Program-made: the position numbers and the translations under genes
The notes under the pieces: model-generated
The model's input: the letters and a program-made list of their open reading frames with translations, nothing else
What the model was told of the DNA's origin: nothing
Database searches by the model: none
Assembly (NCBI RefSeq): GCF_002886255.1
Contig: NZ_KZ614149.1
Coordinates: 2,418,001-2,482,000 of the forward strand
DNA length: 64,000 nt
DNA from: Alteribacillus bidgolensis
GTDB lineage: Bacteria; Bacillota; Bacilli; Bacillales; Marinococcaceae
Direction: 5' to 3'
Shown: positions 51,215-59,341 of the stretch, in pieces
Layout: every line of letters starts with the position of its first letter
How positions within the stretch are numbered: the first letter of the stretch is position 1

Positions 51215-52870
51215 TTACCAATCATAATAATCTTTTATGCCATTATAGACTGCCTTTGCTGCTTTGTCGTTGTAACCTGCTTTTTTCATGCGGCTGGCAT
51301 CTTTAGAGTTAGTAAGAAACCCTAATTCAATCAACGTGCTAGGCATGGTTGTATTTTTAATAACGTAAAAGCCTGCGTTTGCTACACGACGGTAGCTCAT
51401 ACCCGTGTCACGGACAAGGCGGTCTTGAATAGCTTCTGCTAATTCACGGCTTTCTCTTGCCTTGCTGCTGTTGTTGTAAAAGGTTTCTGCCCCTTCAGCT
51501 GCCGCACTGGCAGCATTTGCGTGAATACTAACAAAGGAATCAGCATTTGCTCGTTCCGCGATGTTCACCCGTCCGCTCAGTGAAATAAATGTGTCATTTC
51601 GGCGTGTCATCACCACATCTACGCCGTCATCTTCTAACAGATCTTCTACTTTAAGTGCGACAGAGAGCACGACATTTTTTTCTACTAAGCCATTACCTTG
51701 AGCTCCAGGATCATGTCCTCCGTGTCCTGCATCGATCACGATCGTTTTATCGGCAGTTTTGTCGTTCAAGTAGCCGCTGTGAGTATATGCCCAATCCCCA
51801 TTAAATTTAATTAAAACCCAATCGCCGCTTGTTTCTTCATAAATGTCAACAACGTCTCCTTGACTTAAGCTTCCTACACTGTTATAGCTCGCACTTGGGC
51901 CAGAGCGGACCAATAACGTTGAGGCGGTAACTTTCGCTTTTGCAATAGGTTCTGCTGGTTTGCTGCTATCATCTGAACCTACTCCATCCGCTTCGTCTAT
52001 GTAATTTTGATGCACATATCCTTTTTGATTATTTACATAGATTACAAGCCAGCTGCCTTCAATACCGTAAACGTCTACTTTTGTGCCATCACGTAATGTT
52101 TCGATAACACCATGGTTCATACCTGGTCCTTTTCTGACGTTTAATGGCGTGCTTGCATCTACAATTCCTTCAAACAAAACTTCCTTCTCAGAAGGTTCCT
52201 TGTCAGTTCCGTCTTCTTCCTCTTTTTCATCATTCTCTTCAGAAATACGAAGATTTTCATTCATGGCTCTTGCTAAGAATACTGCAAATTCAGCGCGGGT
52301 TGCTGGCTGGTTTGGTTCATAATTTCCTTTATCTTCTATAATACTGTTATCTACGAGAGTTGCTATGTAACCATGAGCCCAAAAACTATTTGAGATATCA
52401 CCGTAATTTAAACTGCTGTCATTGTTCTGCGATTCTTGTCCAAAAAAGGCCCGTGCCACCACTGCGGCTACTTGAGCTTTTTCAATGCTGTCATTCGGAC
52501 TGAACTTTCCATTATTCCCCTGGAAAATCCCCATTTCTGCTGCCCGCTCAATGCGAGTGTATGCCCAAAAGTTTCGGTTTACATCTGAAAAAGAAGCGGC
52601 TGATCGATTTAGGCCACTTGCCCCAAGAGCGTTTGTCATTATTACAGATGCCTGTGCACGTGTTAGGGGTTCTGTTGTTCTAAACCTTCCTGTATCATCA
52701 CCAGTAGCAACTTTTTCATCCGCTAAATACATAATTTCGTCCAACGCCCAATGATTACTGCCTACGTCAGAATACCTGTCACTTGCTTTCGCTTTTTCTA
52801 ACCCGAGCGTCGGAAAGATGGAAAGCAGGAGAGACAGAGCAAGCAGCACATATGAAATTTTCTTAAACAA
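51215..52870 (-). CDS. SLH-anchored N-acetylmuramoyl-L-alanine amidase
   Basis: 551 residues from TTG 52870, with GAGGAGGAAC eight bases upstream (a longer frame to 53032 has no RBS). After a signal peptide (ending KAKASD) come three SLH repeats (about 32-210), two SH3b domains (VDASTPLNVRKGPGMNHG... and VTASTLLVRSGPSASYNS...) and an Amidase_3 domain. Zinc ligands are His in IDAGHGGHDPG, Glu in VEKNVVL and His in VSIHANAA; the catalytic Glu is in STLIELGF. It cleaves the stem peptide from MurNAc. Confidence 0.94.
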   Translation of the reverse strand: MFKKISYVLLALSLLLSIFPTLGLEKAKASDRYSDVGSNHWALDEIMYLADEKVATGDDTGRFRTTEPLTRAQASVIMTNALGASGLNRSAASFSDVNRNFWAYTRIERAAEMGIFQGNNGKFSPNDSIEKAQVAAVVARAFFGQESQNNDSSLNYGDISNSFWAHGYIATLVDNSIIEDKGNYEPNQPATRAEFAVFLARAMNENLRISEENDEKEEEDGTDKEPSEKEVLFEGIVDASTPLNVRKGPGMNHGVIETLRDGTKVDVYGIEGSWLVIYVNNQKGYVHQNYIDEADGVGSDDSSKPAEPIAKAKVTASTLLVRSGPSASYNSVGSLSQGDVVDIYEETSGDWVLIKFNGDWAYTHSGYLNDKTADKTIVIDAGHGGHDPGAQGNGLVEKNVVLSVALKVEDLLEDDGVDVVMTRRNDTFISLSGRVNIAERANADSFVSIHANAASAAAEGAETFYNNSSKARESRELAEAIQDRLVRDTGMSYRRVANAGFYVIKNTTMPSTLIELGFLTNSKDASRMKKAGYNDKAAKAVYNGIKDYYDW

Positions 52871-53246
52871 AGACTTGTTCCTCCTCTTTGGTGTTGATCC
52901 CCTTCTCTGCTCTCTCAGGGTGTTGTCTTTTTGAAAGTGAAATAATTTAGAAATAAATCTGACATCTTTTTTCTCATGTCTTTTTTCATAGCAGATGCAG
53001 ACAGATTTCACCAATCTTTTCCTTCTGCACATAAGAATAGCATGGAAAAGAAAGATAAACTAGATTTATGTATAAAATTATCAAAAATAGTAAAATAATA
53101 ATGATTATATTAAAATTGTGTTACAAGACTTAGAGATTGAATACCTCTGTATCTTACAAGCCCAGCTGGTATTTCTTTTCTTTTCATTTTCGTTTAAAAT
53201 AGAGAAGTTATTGCTTTTAAGAAGAGTTTAAAGAACAGGTGATAGA

Positions 53247-54074
53247 ATGATAAAAAAACAAACTGCAGCAGGGCTTCTTTCCTTTTTATTGATTTCTTCG
53301 GGTTGTTCCTCGTACGGAATGAACCGCCACCTTGCAGAAGAAGAAGCGATAGATACCGATAAATACGCTTATCAAGATGAAAATTTTACTTACAATGAAG
53401 AAACACTACAGGAACTTGCTGATCGTTTTCGGCTCGAAGACCTTTCTACAAGCAACATAAACAGCATTATGGAAGATGAAATAAAACGCGGTAATTATAA
53501 CGAAATCATTATTTATTTACGTGAACTGCAGGCAGAGGAAGAAGAGGAAGCTGCTCCTTTTTCCCGCCGGTACACCGAGGCGCTGCAAGCTCATGTTCAG
53601 CGTTCCAACGAACCTTCCCAGGCTTTAGTGGAAGATGCTGTTGCCATGATGGAAGAGCAGTACCAGCTTGACCCGGAAAGTGAAGAAAATACGATTGCTT
53701 ATGCCAAGCTTCTAATAGACTCTGAATATGATGTCGAAAAAGGAGCGGAGCTGCTGTTCGATTTGGAAGAAAAGAAAGAAAATAACGGTGAACAGCCAGG
53801 GCGGGATTTGTTGTTAGCCTTAGCACAAGCTTATTTTGCTGTTGGAGAGTATAATAATAGTTTGGAACGTTACGATACCCTTACAGCGCTTGATGCCGAA
53901 GATCCCACTCATTTTTATCGAATGAGCGAAGTGTACGCGGCAATGGACAACACAGAGGGTGAAAAAGATGCGCTTACACAAGCGTTTGAACCGACGTCCG
54001 ACTTTTTAAACCGTTACGGAGATGAAAGCTATAATCTCTATAAAGACTACTTAAATGCTTCGATGGAAGAATAA
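53247..54074 (+). CDS. TPR-like lipoprotein
   Basis: 275 residues with a lipobox (LISSGCSS, Cys at about 20) and a helical body of repeated ~34-residue units (e.g. LALAQAYFAVGEYNNSLERYDTLTALDAEDP, then YRMSEVYAAMDNTEGEKDAL). Very acidic. RBS AACAGGTG. Located divergently from the amidase and beside the SLH transglycosylase gene, it could be a scaffold for wall enzymes; no specific family is recognised. Confidence 0.82.
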   Translation: MIKKQTAAGLLSFLLISSGCSSYGMNRHLAEEEAIDTDKYAYQDENFTYNEETLQELADRFRLEDLSTSNINSIMEDEIKRGNYNEIIIYLRELQAEEEEEAAPFSRRYTEALQAHVQRSNEPSQALVEDAVAMMEEQYQLDPESEENTIAYAKLLIDSEYDVEKGAELLFDLEEKKENNGEQPGRDLLLALAQAYFAVGEYNNSLERYDTLTALDAEDPTHFYRMSEVYAAMDNTEGEKDALTQAFEPTSDFLNRYGDESYNLYKDYLNASMEE

Positions 54075-54121
54075 CGCACCACCACTTTGTGTAAGACTCC
54101 GTTCACTCATAGTAAATAGAA

Positions 54122-54155
54122 AAGCGGCCTGCCGTAACCGGCGGCCGCTTTTTGT
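54122..54155. terminator. Convergent terminator
   Basis: AAAGCGGCC-tgCCG-taa-CCGgc-GGCCGCTTT stem followed by TTTTGT on the plus strand, between the TPR lipoprotein gene and the minus-strand transglycosylase gene. Confidence 0.85.
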
Positions 54156-54163
54156 AAATTCGT

Positions 54164-55606
54164 TTACTCTTCCATCATCATCGCTCTTTGCAGAAACAAA
54201 GCAAATTGAGAACGTGTTACATCTTCCCCGGGACGATATGGATCCTGATTGGTTAAACCGCTTTGATACAATATATTGATCGCATTATAATTCCAAAAAT
54301 CTAAAGGTACATCTTCAAATTGATGGGCTTTTGGATCAGCCGGGAGTTTGGCTTCAAAAGCAGCAGCCAGTACAGAAGCCATTTGTGCTCTTGTCATATT
54401 TTCATTCGGACGGATGTTTTCTCCGCTTCCTGTCATAAAGCCATGGTATTCGACGGTTTTCATTGCTTTATAACCTAAATCATCCTTATTCATATCCGCT
54501 GCTTTCAACTCATAATCCTCTGGAACTTCAAGACCGAGTGCTTTAGACAACATCGAAGCAGCATGCCTTCTATAAATAGGTTCATTTGGCCGGAACGTTC
54601 CATCAGGATACCCGCTGATTATGTCTTGAACCTCTAAAAACCCCACAGCTTCTGTAAGCTCTTGTCTACGAACATCAGAAAATACAGTCACCGTTCCTTC
54701 ACGTACATAGGTACTTGCCATATAGCCGTGAATATCAGCATAATAAAGTGGATAAAAGCCAAAATGATTGGCAATGTTATTGTCATGTTCAAGCGGCCCT
54801 TCTACAGTTAGAGGTGTATAGAGTGCAACCTCCCCTACTTCTCGTGAAGACACAGCTGGCTCTTCCCGGAAACGAATGGCAGAAACATCTTTGCTATAAC
54901 TGTAAACCTTGTCCCCTTCTTCAAACATTTGCAGAGAACGAGTTGTTTGTTCGGTTGTTATGTTCAATTGATCCTCCGAAAACCACATTCTATTTCCATC
55001 ATCCCGGTATTGAGCTTCAAATTCCGGCAAGTCAAAATCTGTCTCAAACAAATTGTTATCTGCCAACGATTCATACAGATCATCTTGGTATGTATGGTCA
55101 TTCTCGTTTGGATCGTTCCGGCGGTCTAATCCATTATATGCAAGAACGGCAAAATACCAGTTTTCAAGGACTTCTCTGTCACCGTCATTTACTTGAGGAA
55201 TAACACTGCCGGACCATTCAAATTTTTCGTTAAGGAGATCGGCACCGACTTCAATGTTATACGCCGTGTCTGTTTCAAGTCTTTCTCGATCTACCTGTCG
55301 ATTTTCCAAGTCGTCTTCATTCAACGTCACCTGCATCATGCCAATACCGCCGTCATCATTTTCGTTTCGAATCGGATTTCCTTCGTCATCAAATTGGCGC
55401 ATACCGGTTTCCTCAAACGCTATTGCTTTTAAAATTTCCGGCGGGATATCATGCTCTAAAGCCGTTTCTGTCAATAAGTCTTTCTTTTCTTTAAAAGACA
55501 ATTCTTCTTCCCCTGGTGTTTTTGCCTCATCATCTGCGGCAAATCCCGGCGTGCTAAATAATACTGCTGCTCCTGCAATTGCTGCAGCTGCCAGCCATTT
55601 ATTCAT
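54164..55606 (-). CDS. SLH-anchored lytic transglycosylase
   Basis: 480 residues. Signal peptide ending GFAADDE, then a transglycosylase-type (SLT) domain: ETALEHDIPPEILKAIAFEETGMRQFDDEGNP (with the catalytic Glu in EETG), GGIGMMQVTLNEDD, AYNIEVGADLL, AVLAYNGL. An SH3-like region (about 225-315) and three SLH repeats (C-terminal, about 320-478) follow, the last repeats ending SQFALFLQRAM. It probably cleaves glycan strands during wall growth. The SLH at the C-terminus reverses the order of the other proteins here. Confidence 0.9.
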   Translation of the reverse strand: MNKWLAAAAIAGAAVLFSTPGFAADDEAKTPGEEELSFKEKKDLLTETALEHDIPPEILKAIAFEETGMRQFDDEGNPIRNENDDGGIGMMQVTLNEDDLENRQVDRERLETDTAYNIEVGADLLNEKFEWSGSVIPQVNDGDREVLENWYFAVLAYNGLDRRNDPNENDHTYQDDLYESLADNNLFETDFDLPEFEAQYRDDGNRMWFSEDQLNITTEQTTRSLQMFEEGDKVYSYSKDVSAIRFREEPAVSSREVGEVALYTPLTVEGPLEHDNNIANHFGFYPLYYADIHGYMASTYVREGTVTVFSDVRRQELTEAVGFLEVQDIISGYPDGTFRPNEPIYRRHAASMLSKALGLEVPEDYELKAADMNKDDLGYKAMKTVEYHGFMTGSGENIRPNENMTRAQMASVLAAAFEAKLPADPKAHQFEDVPLDFWNYNAINILYQSGLTNQDPYRPGEDVTRSQFALFLQRAMMMEE

Positions 55607-55773
55607 TCTTTTGGCCCCCTTCTATGAAACTACTAATATTATAGTTGATTATCCAGCCTCTTCCAATCGTCATTTCGGAAAATAGCCTATGGAGTAATGA
55701 AATAATAGAGGAATTAATGATATACTGAAATAAGTTATGGATAGAATGATCGAATGAATAAGGAGAGAACAAC

Positions 55774-58143
55774 ATGATTGGTTCACTGAAAAAAATAATC
55801 GGAGACGAGCAGCAGCGCCGATTGAAAAAATATAATAAAATCGTAGATCGGATTAATAAACTTGAACCGGAAATAGAAAAACTGTCTGATGAAGGTTTGC
55901 AAAAGAAAACCGAAGAATTCAAAGAACGGATTCAAAATGGAGAAAGCGTACAAAGGTTAAGAGAAGAAGCTTTTGCCGTCGTTCGGGAAGCTTCCCGACG
56001 CGTGATCGGCCTTCGTCATTATGACGTTCAGCTTCTCGGCGGATTGACATTAAACGACGGAGATATTGCCGAAATGGTAACAGGGGAGGGCAAGACATTA
56101 GTTGCATCCCTTCCGAGCTATCTGCGCGCATTAGAAGGAAAAGGCGTCCATGTTATCACGGTAAATGAATACTTAGCCCGTCGTGACCGTGAACTTATTG
56201 GACAAGTACACGAATTTCTCGGACTAAGCGTCGGATTAAATGTCCCCCGGCTTGCTAAAGAAGAGAAAAAGAAAGCTTATCAAGCAGATATTACATACGG
56301 AGTCGGAAACGAGTTCGGTTTTGATTACTTAAAAGACAATATGGTGTACAACTCCTTTGAAAAAGTGCAAAGACCATATAACTTTACAATTATTGATGAA
56401 ATTGACAGCGTCCTCGTGGATGAAGCAAAAACACCGCTTATCATTGCTGGAAAAACACAGGTAAACCCAAGCCTCTATCAAATTTGTGCAAAAATGTCGC
56501 GCAGCTTTGATGCACAGAAAGACTACTTATATGACCCCATTTCAAAGTCTGTTAGTTTAACAGATGCCGGCATTACGAAAGTCGAAAGAGCATTTGGCAT
56601 TGATAACCTGTATGACTTAGAACACCATACTCTGTACCATTTTGTTCTGCAAGCTCTTCGTGCACGTGTAATGTTTAAACGCGATGTGGATTACATCGTA
56701 AAAGAAGGAGAAATTAAGCTAGTTGATATGTTTACGGGACGCATTATGGATGGGCGCAGTTTCAGTGATGGCCTCCACCAAGCCTTAGAAGCAAAGGAAG
56801 CTCTTGAAATTACAGAAGAAAACAAGACACAGGCCCAAATCACCGTGCAAAACTACTTTAGAATGTATCCGACAATATGCGGAATGACTGGAACAGCGAA
56901 AACAGAAGAACAAGAATTCAGAAACTTGTACGGGATGGATGTCATCCAAATTCCAACAAACAAACCACGCATTCGAGAAGATAGAGAGGATATTATCTTT
57001 GCAACAGCAGAAGAAAAATACCATGCTGTCGCAAGGGAAGTGAAACAACGCTATCAAAAAGGCCAGCCTGTTTTAATTGGAACATCCTCTATTATTCAGT
57101 CCGAAACGATGGCACGCTACTTGGATGAACAAAAAGTTCCTTATGAATTGTTAAATGCGAAAAGTGTAGAAAAAGAAGTACAATTAATATCTCTTGCTGG
57201 TCAAAAAGGTCAGATAACGATCGCTACAAATATGGCTGGACGAGGTACAGATATCATGCTTGGAGAAGGCGCGGCAGAAGTGGGAGGCTTGTTTGTGCTT
57301 GGCACCGAACGTCACGAAAACCGTCGTATCGATAACCAGTTAAAAGGACGTTCCGGACGTCAGGGAGACCCCGGAGAAACCCAAATGTTTCTTTCATTAG
57401 AAGATGATATGCTGCTTCGCTTCGGAGAAGAAGACATTGAAAAATTACAAGAAAACTTACAAACAGACACAGTTGGGAAAGTTTTAAATGAAGACGCGCA
57501 CCGTGCTGTAAATCTTGCCCAAGAAATGTGCGAAAATGCAAATGCTTCCTTCCGTGAATATACGCTTAAACTGGACGACATCGCCAATGAACAACGAAAT
57601 GTCATTTACACGCTGCGTGATAAAGTGCTCGAAAACAAAGATCCGCTCAGCACATGGATCGATATGGTTCAATCCAGTACGAAGAAGCTTGTGGAAAACT
57701 ATTGCGGCGATGAATACCTGCCCGATGACTGGAATATGGAAGAACTGCAAAGCCGGTTAAATCATATTGTACTAAACCCTAAAATACAGCTTCCTAAAAA
57801 CGTAGAAGACCGCCGCGACATCTTGGAGATTGTGGAAGAAAGTACAGTAGAATACTTAAAAAAAGTGGAAGCTTTTCGTGAGAAAAGCGGTGTCCAAACC
57901 CAGGCCCGCAAAGTACTATTAACAACTATTGACCGTCATTGGCTAAGTCATCTAGAAGAAATGACACGATTAAAAGAAGGGATTGGGCTGCGAAGCTATC
58001 AGCAAGAAGATCCTATGCGCGTCTTTACCAGGGAAGGATATGAATTATTTGCAAGAATGTACGATATGATTGAACAAGACGTTTCCGTTCATTTATCTAA
58101 ATTAATACGACCATTAGTGCAGCCAGAAGAGGTGAAAAAATAA
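55774..58143 (+). CDS. secA2: Accessory protein translocase ATPase SecA2
   Basis: 789 residues. Walker A in MVTGEGKTLV (103-108), DEAD-type box in TIIDEIDSVLVDEAKTPLII, a GMTGTAKTEEQEF switch, and NMAGRGTDIMLGEGA with ERHENRRIDNQLKGRSGRQGDPG all mark SecA. It is shorter than housekeeping SecA and lacks the C-terminal Cys-rich zinc domain, as expected for SecA2. AAGGAGAG precedes ATG 55774. It overlaps slaP by one base (TAATG), matching the Bacillus anthracis secA2-slaP pair that exports SLH proteins. Confidence 0.95.
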   Translation: MIGSLKKIIGDEQQRRLKKYNKIVDRINKLEPEIEKLSDEGLQKKTEEFKERIQNGESVQRLREEAFAVVREASRRVIGLRHYDVQLLGGLTLNDGDIAEMVTGEGKTLVASLPSYLRALEGKGVHVITVNEYLARRDRELIGQVHEFLGLSVGLNVPRLAKEEKKKAYQADITYGVGNEFGFDYLKDNMVYNSFEKVQRPYNFTIIDEIDSVLVDEAKTPLIIAGKTQVNPSLYQICAKMSRSFDAQKDYLYDPISKSVSLTDAGITKVERAFGIDNLYDLEHHTLYHFVLQALRARVMFKRDVDYIVKEGEIKLVDMFTGRIMDGRSFSDGLHQALEAKEALEITEENKTQAQITVQNYFRMYPTICGMTGTAKTEEQEFRNLYGMDVIQIPTNKPRIREDREDIIFATAEEKYHAVAREVKQRYQKGQPVLIGTSSIIQSETMARYLDEQKVPYELLNAKSVEKEVQLISLAGQKGQITIATNMAGRGTDIMLGEGAAEVGGLFVLGTERHENRRIDNQLKGRSGRQGDPGETQMFLSLEDDMLLRFGEEDIEKLQENLQTDTVGKVLNEDAHRAVNLAQEMCENANASFREYTLKLDDIANEQRNVIYTLRDKVLENKDPLSTWIDMVQSSTKKLVENYCGDEYLPDDWNMEELQSRLNHIVLNPKIQLPKNVEDRRDILEIVEESTVEYLKKVEAFREKSGVQTQARKVLLTTIDRHWLSHLEEMTRLKEGIGLRSYQQEDPMRVFTREGYELFARMYDMIEQDVSVHLSKLIRPLVQPEEVKK

Positions 58144-59063
58144 TGCTCTCATTTTTTCGTAAAAAAGGAAACGGCAAACCAAAGATGGAAGGAAACGAAA
58201 CGACCGTTTCTTCCGAAGAACTATTAAATGAAACAAGCGAAACAGACGACACCGAACAAAAAGTAGAGACAGACCTGTCAATTCATCCTGAATGGACCAT
58301 CTCCAAAGAAGACCAATATTCCTTTCAGTTTTTGAACATGGAGTGTCCGCCGTTAAAACCAAATCAAATTTCGCTTTCGGGCATCAGTCTTCAAGAAGAA
58401 AAAGACGGACAATATCAAGTCACTGCATTTATTCGCAACAGCTTAAATAAAACGATTAAACTTCATGAAACAACGTTAGTACTGCTTGACAGTACAGACA
58501 AAGTACTTGGACGAAAAACGATGGACTTATCCCAGGCAGGAGAAATTCCAGGTAAAAGCAGCCGTCCTTGGAAATTTTCTTTTGCCGGTACCGACTTATT
58601 TATAACCGAACTTCCAAATGAGGGATGGAAACTGGCCTTTCAGCTAAAACCATCCTCCCGTAAACACAGCCTTTCTCTTGAAAACAGCTGGGAACAGTCC
58701 TTAGCGGAAAAAGACAAAGTGAAACTGCAGGAAATGGTAGATAACTTGACTCCTCCCAAACCTGGAGAAGTAAACTTTATGGGATTAAAAGCCCTTCGAA
58801 AAGAAAACGGAGACCTGCACGTTACTATGCTTATCCGTAACGGCAGCAATAAAAATATTAATCTGGAACAAATTCCTCTGCAAGTAGAAGATGCAAGCGG
58901 CGAAACCATTGCTAAAGGCGGGTTTACGCTCGATAAATTTGAAGTAAAAGCAAACACGAGCAAACCTTGGACTTTTATTTTCCCGCAAGAGCTTGTAAGT
59001 GATGAAGAAATTGATTTGAGCAGCTGGCAAGCGTACCCGGTTCAAAAAAATAAGAATCATTAA
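58143..59063 (+). CDS. slaP: Accessory Sec S-layer assembly protein SlaP
   Basis: 306 residues. A basic start (LSFFRKKGNGKPK) and acidic linker are followed by two copies of the SLAP module. The first is MECPPLKPNQISLSGISL... with IRNSLNKTIKLHETTLVLLD (about 60-155). The second is LTPPKPGEVNFMGLKAL... with IRNGSNKNINLEQIPLQVED (about 205-300). SlaP assists SecA2 in secretion of S-layer proteins in B. anthracis. No signal peptide, so it is cytoplasmic or membrane-peripheral. Translationally coupled to secA2. Confidence 0.92.
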   Translation: MLSFFRKKGNGKPKMEGNETTVSSEELLNETSETDDTEQKVETDLSIHPEWTISKEDQYSFQFLNMECPPLKPNQISLSGISLQEEKDGQYQVTAFIRNSLNKTIKLHETTLVLLDSTDKVLGRKTMDLSQAGEIPGKSSRPWKFSFAGTDLFITELPNEGWKLAFQLKPSSRKHSLSLENSWEQSLAEKDKVKLQEMVDNLTPPKPGEVNFMGLKALRKENGDLHVTMLIRNGSNKNINLEQIPLQVEDASGETIAKGGFTLDKFEVKANTSKPWTFIFPQELVSDEEIDLSSWQAYPVQKNKNH

Positions 59064-59087
59064 ATGAAAATAGAAAAGTAAATAAAA

Positions 59088-59126
59088 ATAACCCATTTCC
59101 GTCTTATGTAGGCAGAAGGGGTTTTT
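59088..59126 (+). terminator. Probable terminator of secA2-slaP
   Basis: Imperfect ACCCATTTCCGTC/GGCAGAAGGGGT stem followed by TTTTAT. Confidence 0.5.
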
Positions 59127-59174
59127 ATATGCATAGGGGAAAGACGTACCTTTGCATTTACAGGCATAACTTTT

Positions 59175-59290
59175 TTGATTTGATCGTATTTTTTTCTTTT
59201 ATGAGCCGTTTTCGCAAATTTATGTTTAGAAAAATAAATAAAAATGCTACAAATTTGTTCTTGCGGGGTCTGGACCTCCACAATGCATTA
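59175..59290 (+). repeat. Short-repeat array C (degenerate)
   Basis: Contains TTTTATGAGCCGTTTTCG and AAATTTATG units, then TTGCGGGGTCTGGACCTCCACAATGC. These are the unit and end block of arrays A and B in a much shorter form. Confidence 0.55.
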
Positions 59291-59330
59291 AAAAGCTCCT
59301 GCCCATGTGAAAAACCACAAGGGCAGGAGC
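59290..59330 (-). terminator. Terminator of the phosphodiester glycosidase gene
   Basis: GCTCCTGCCC/GGGCAGGAGC stem (59295-59330), with TTTTT following on the minus strand. Confidence 0.88.
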
Positions 59331-59341
59331 AATTAATTTTT

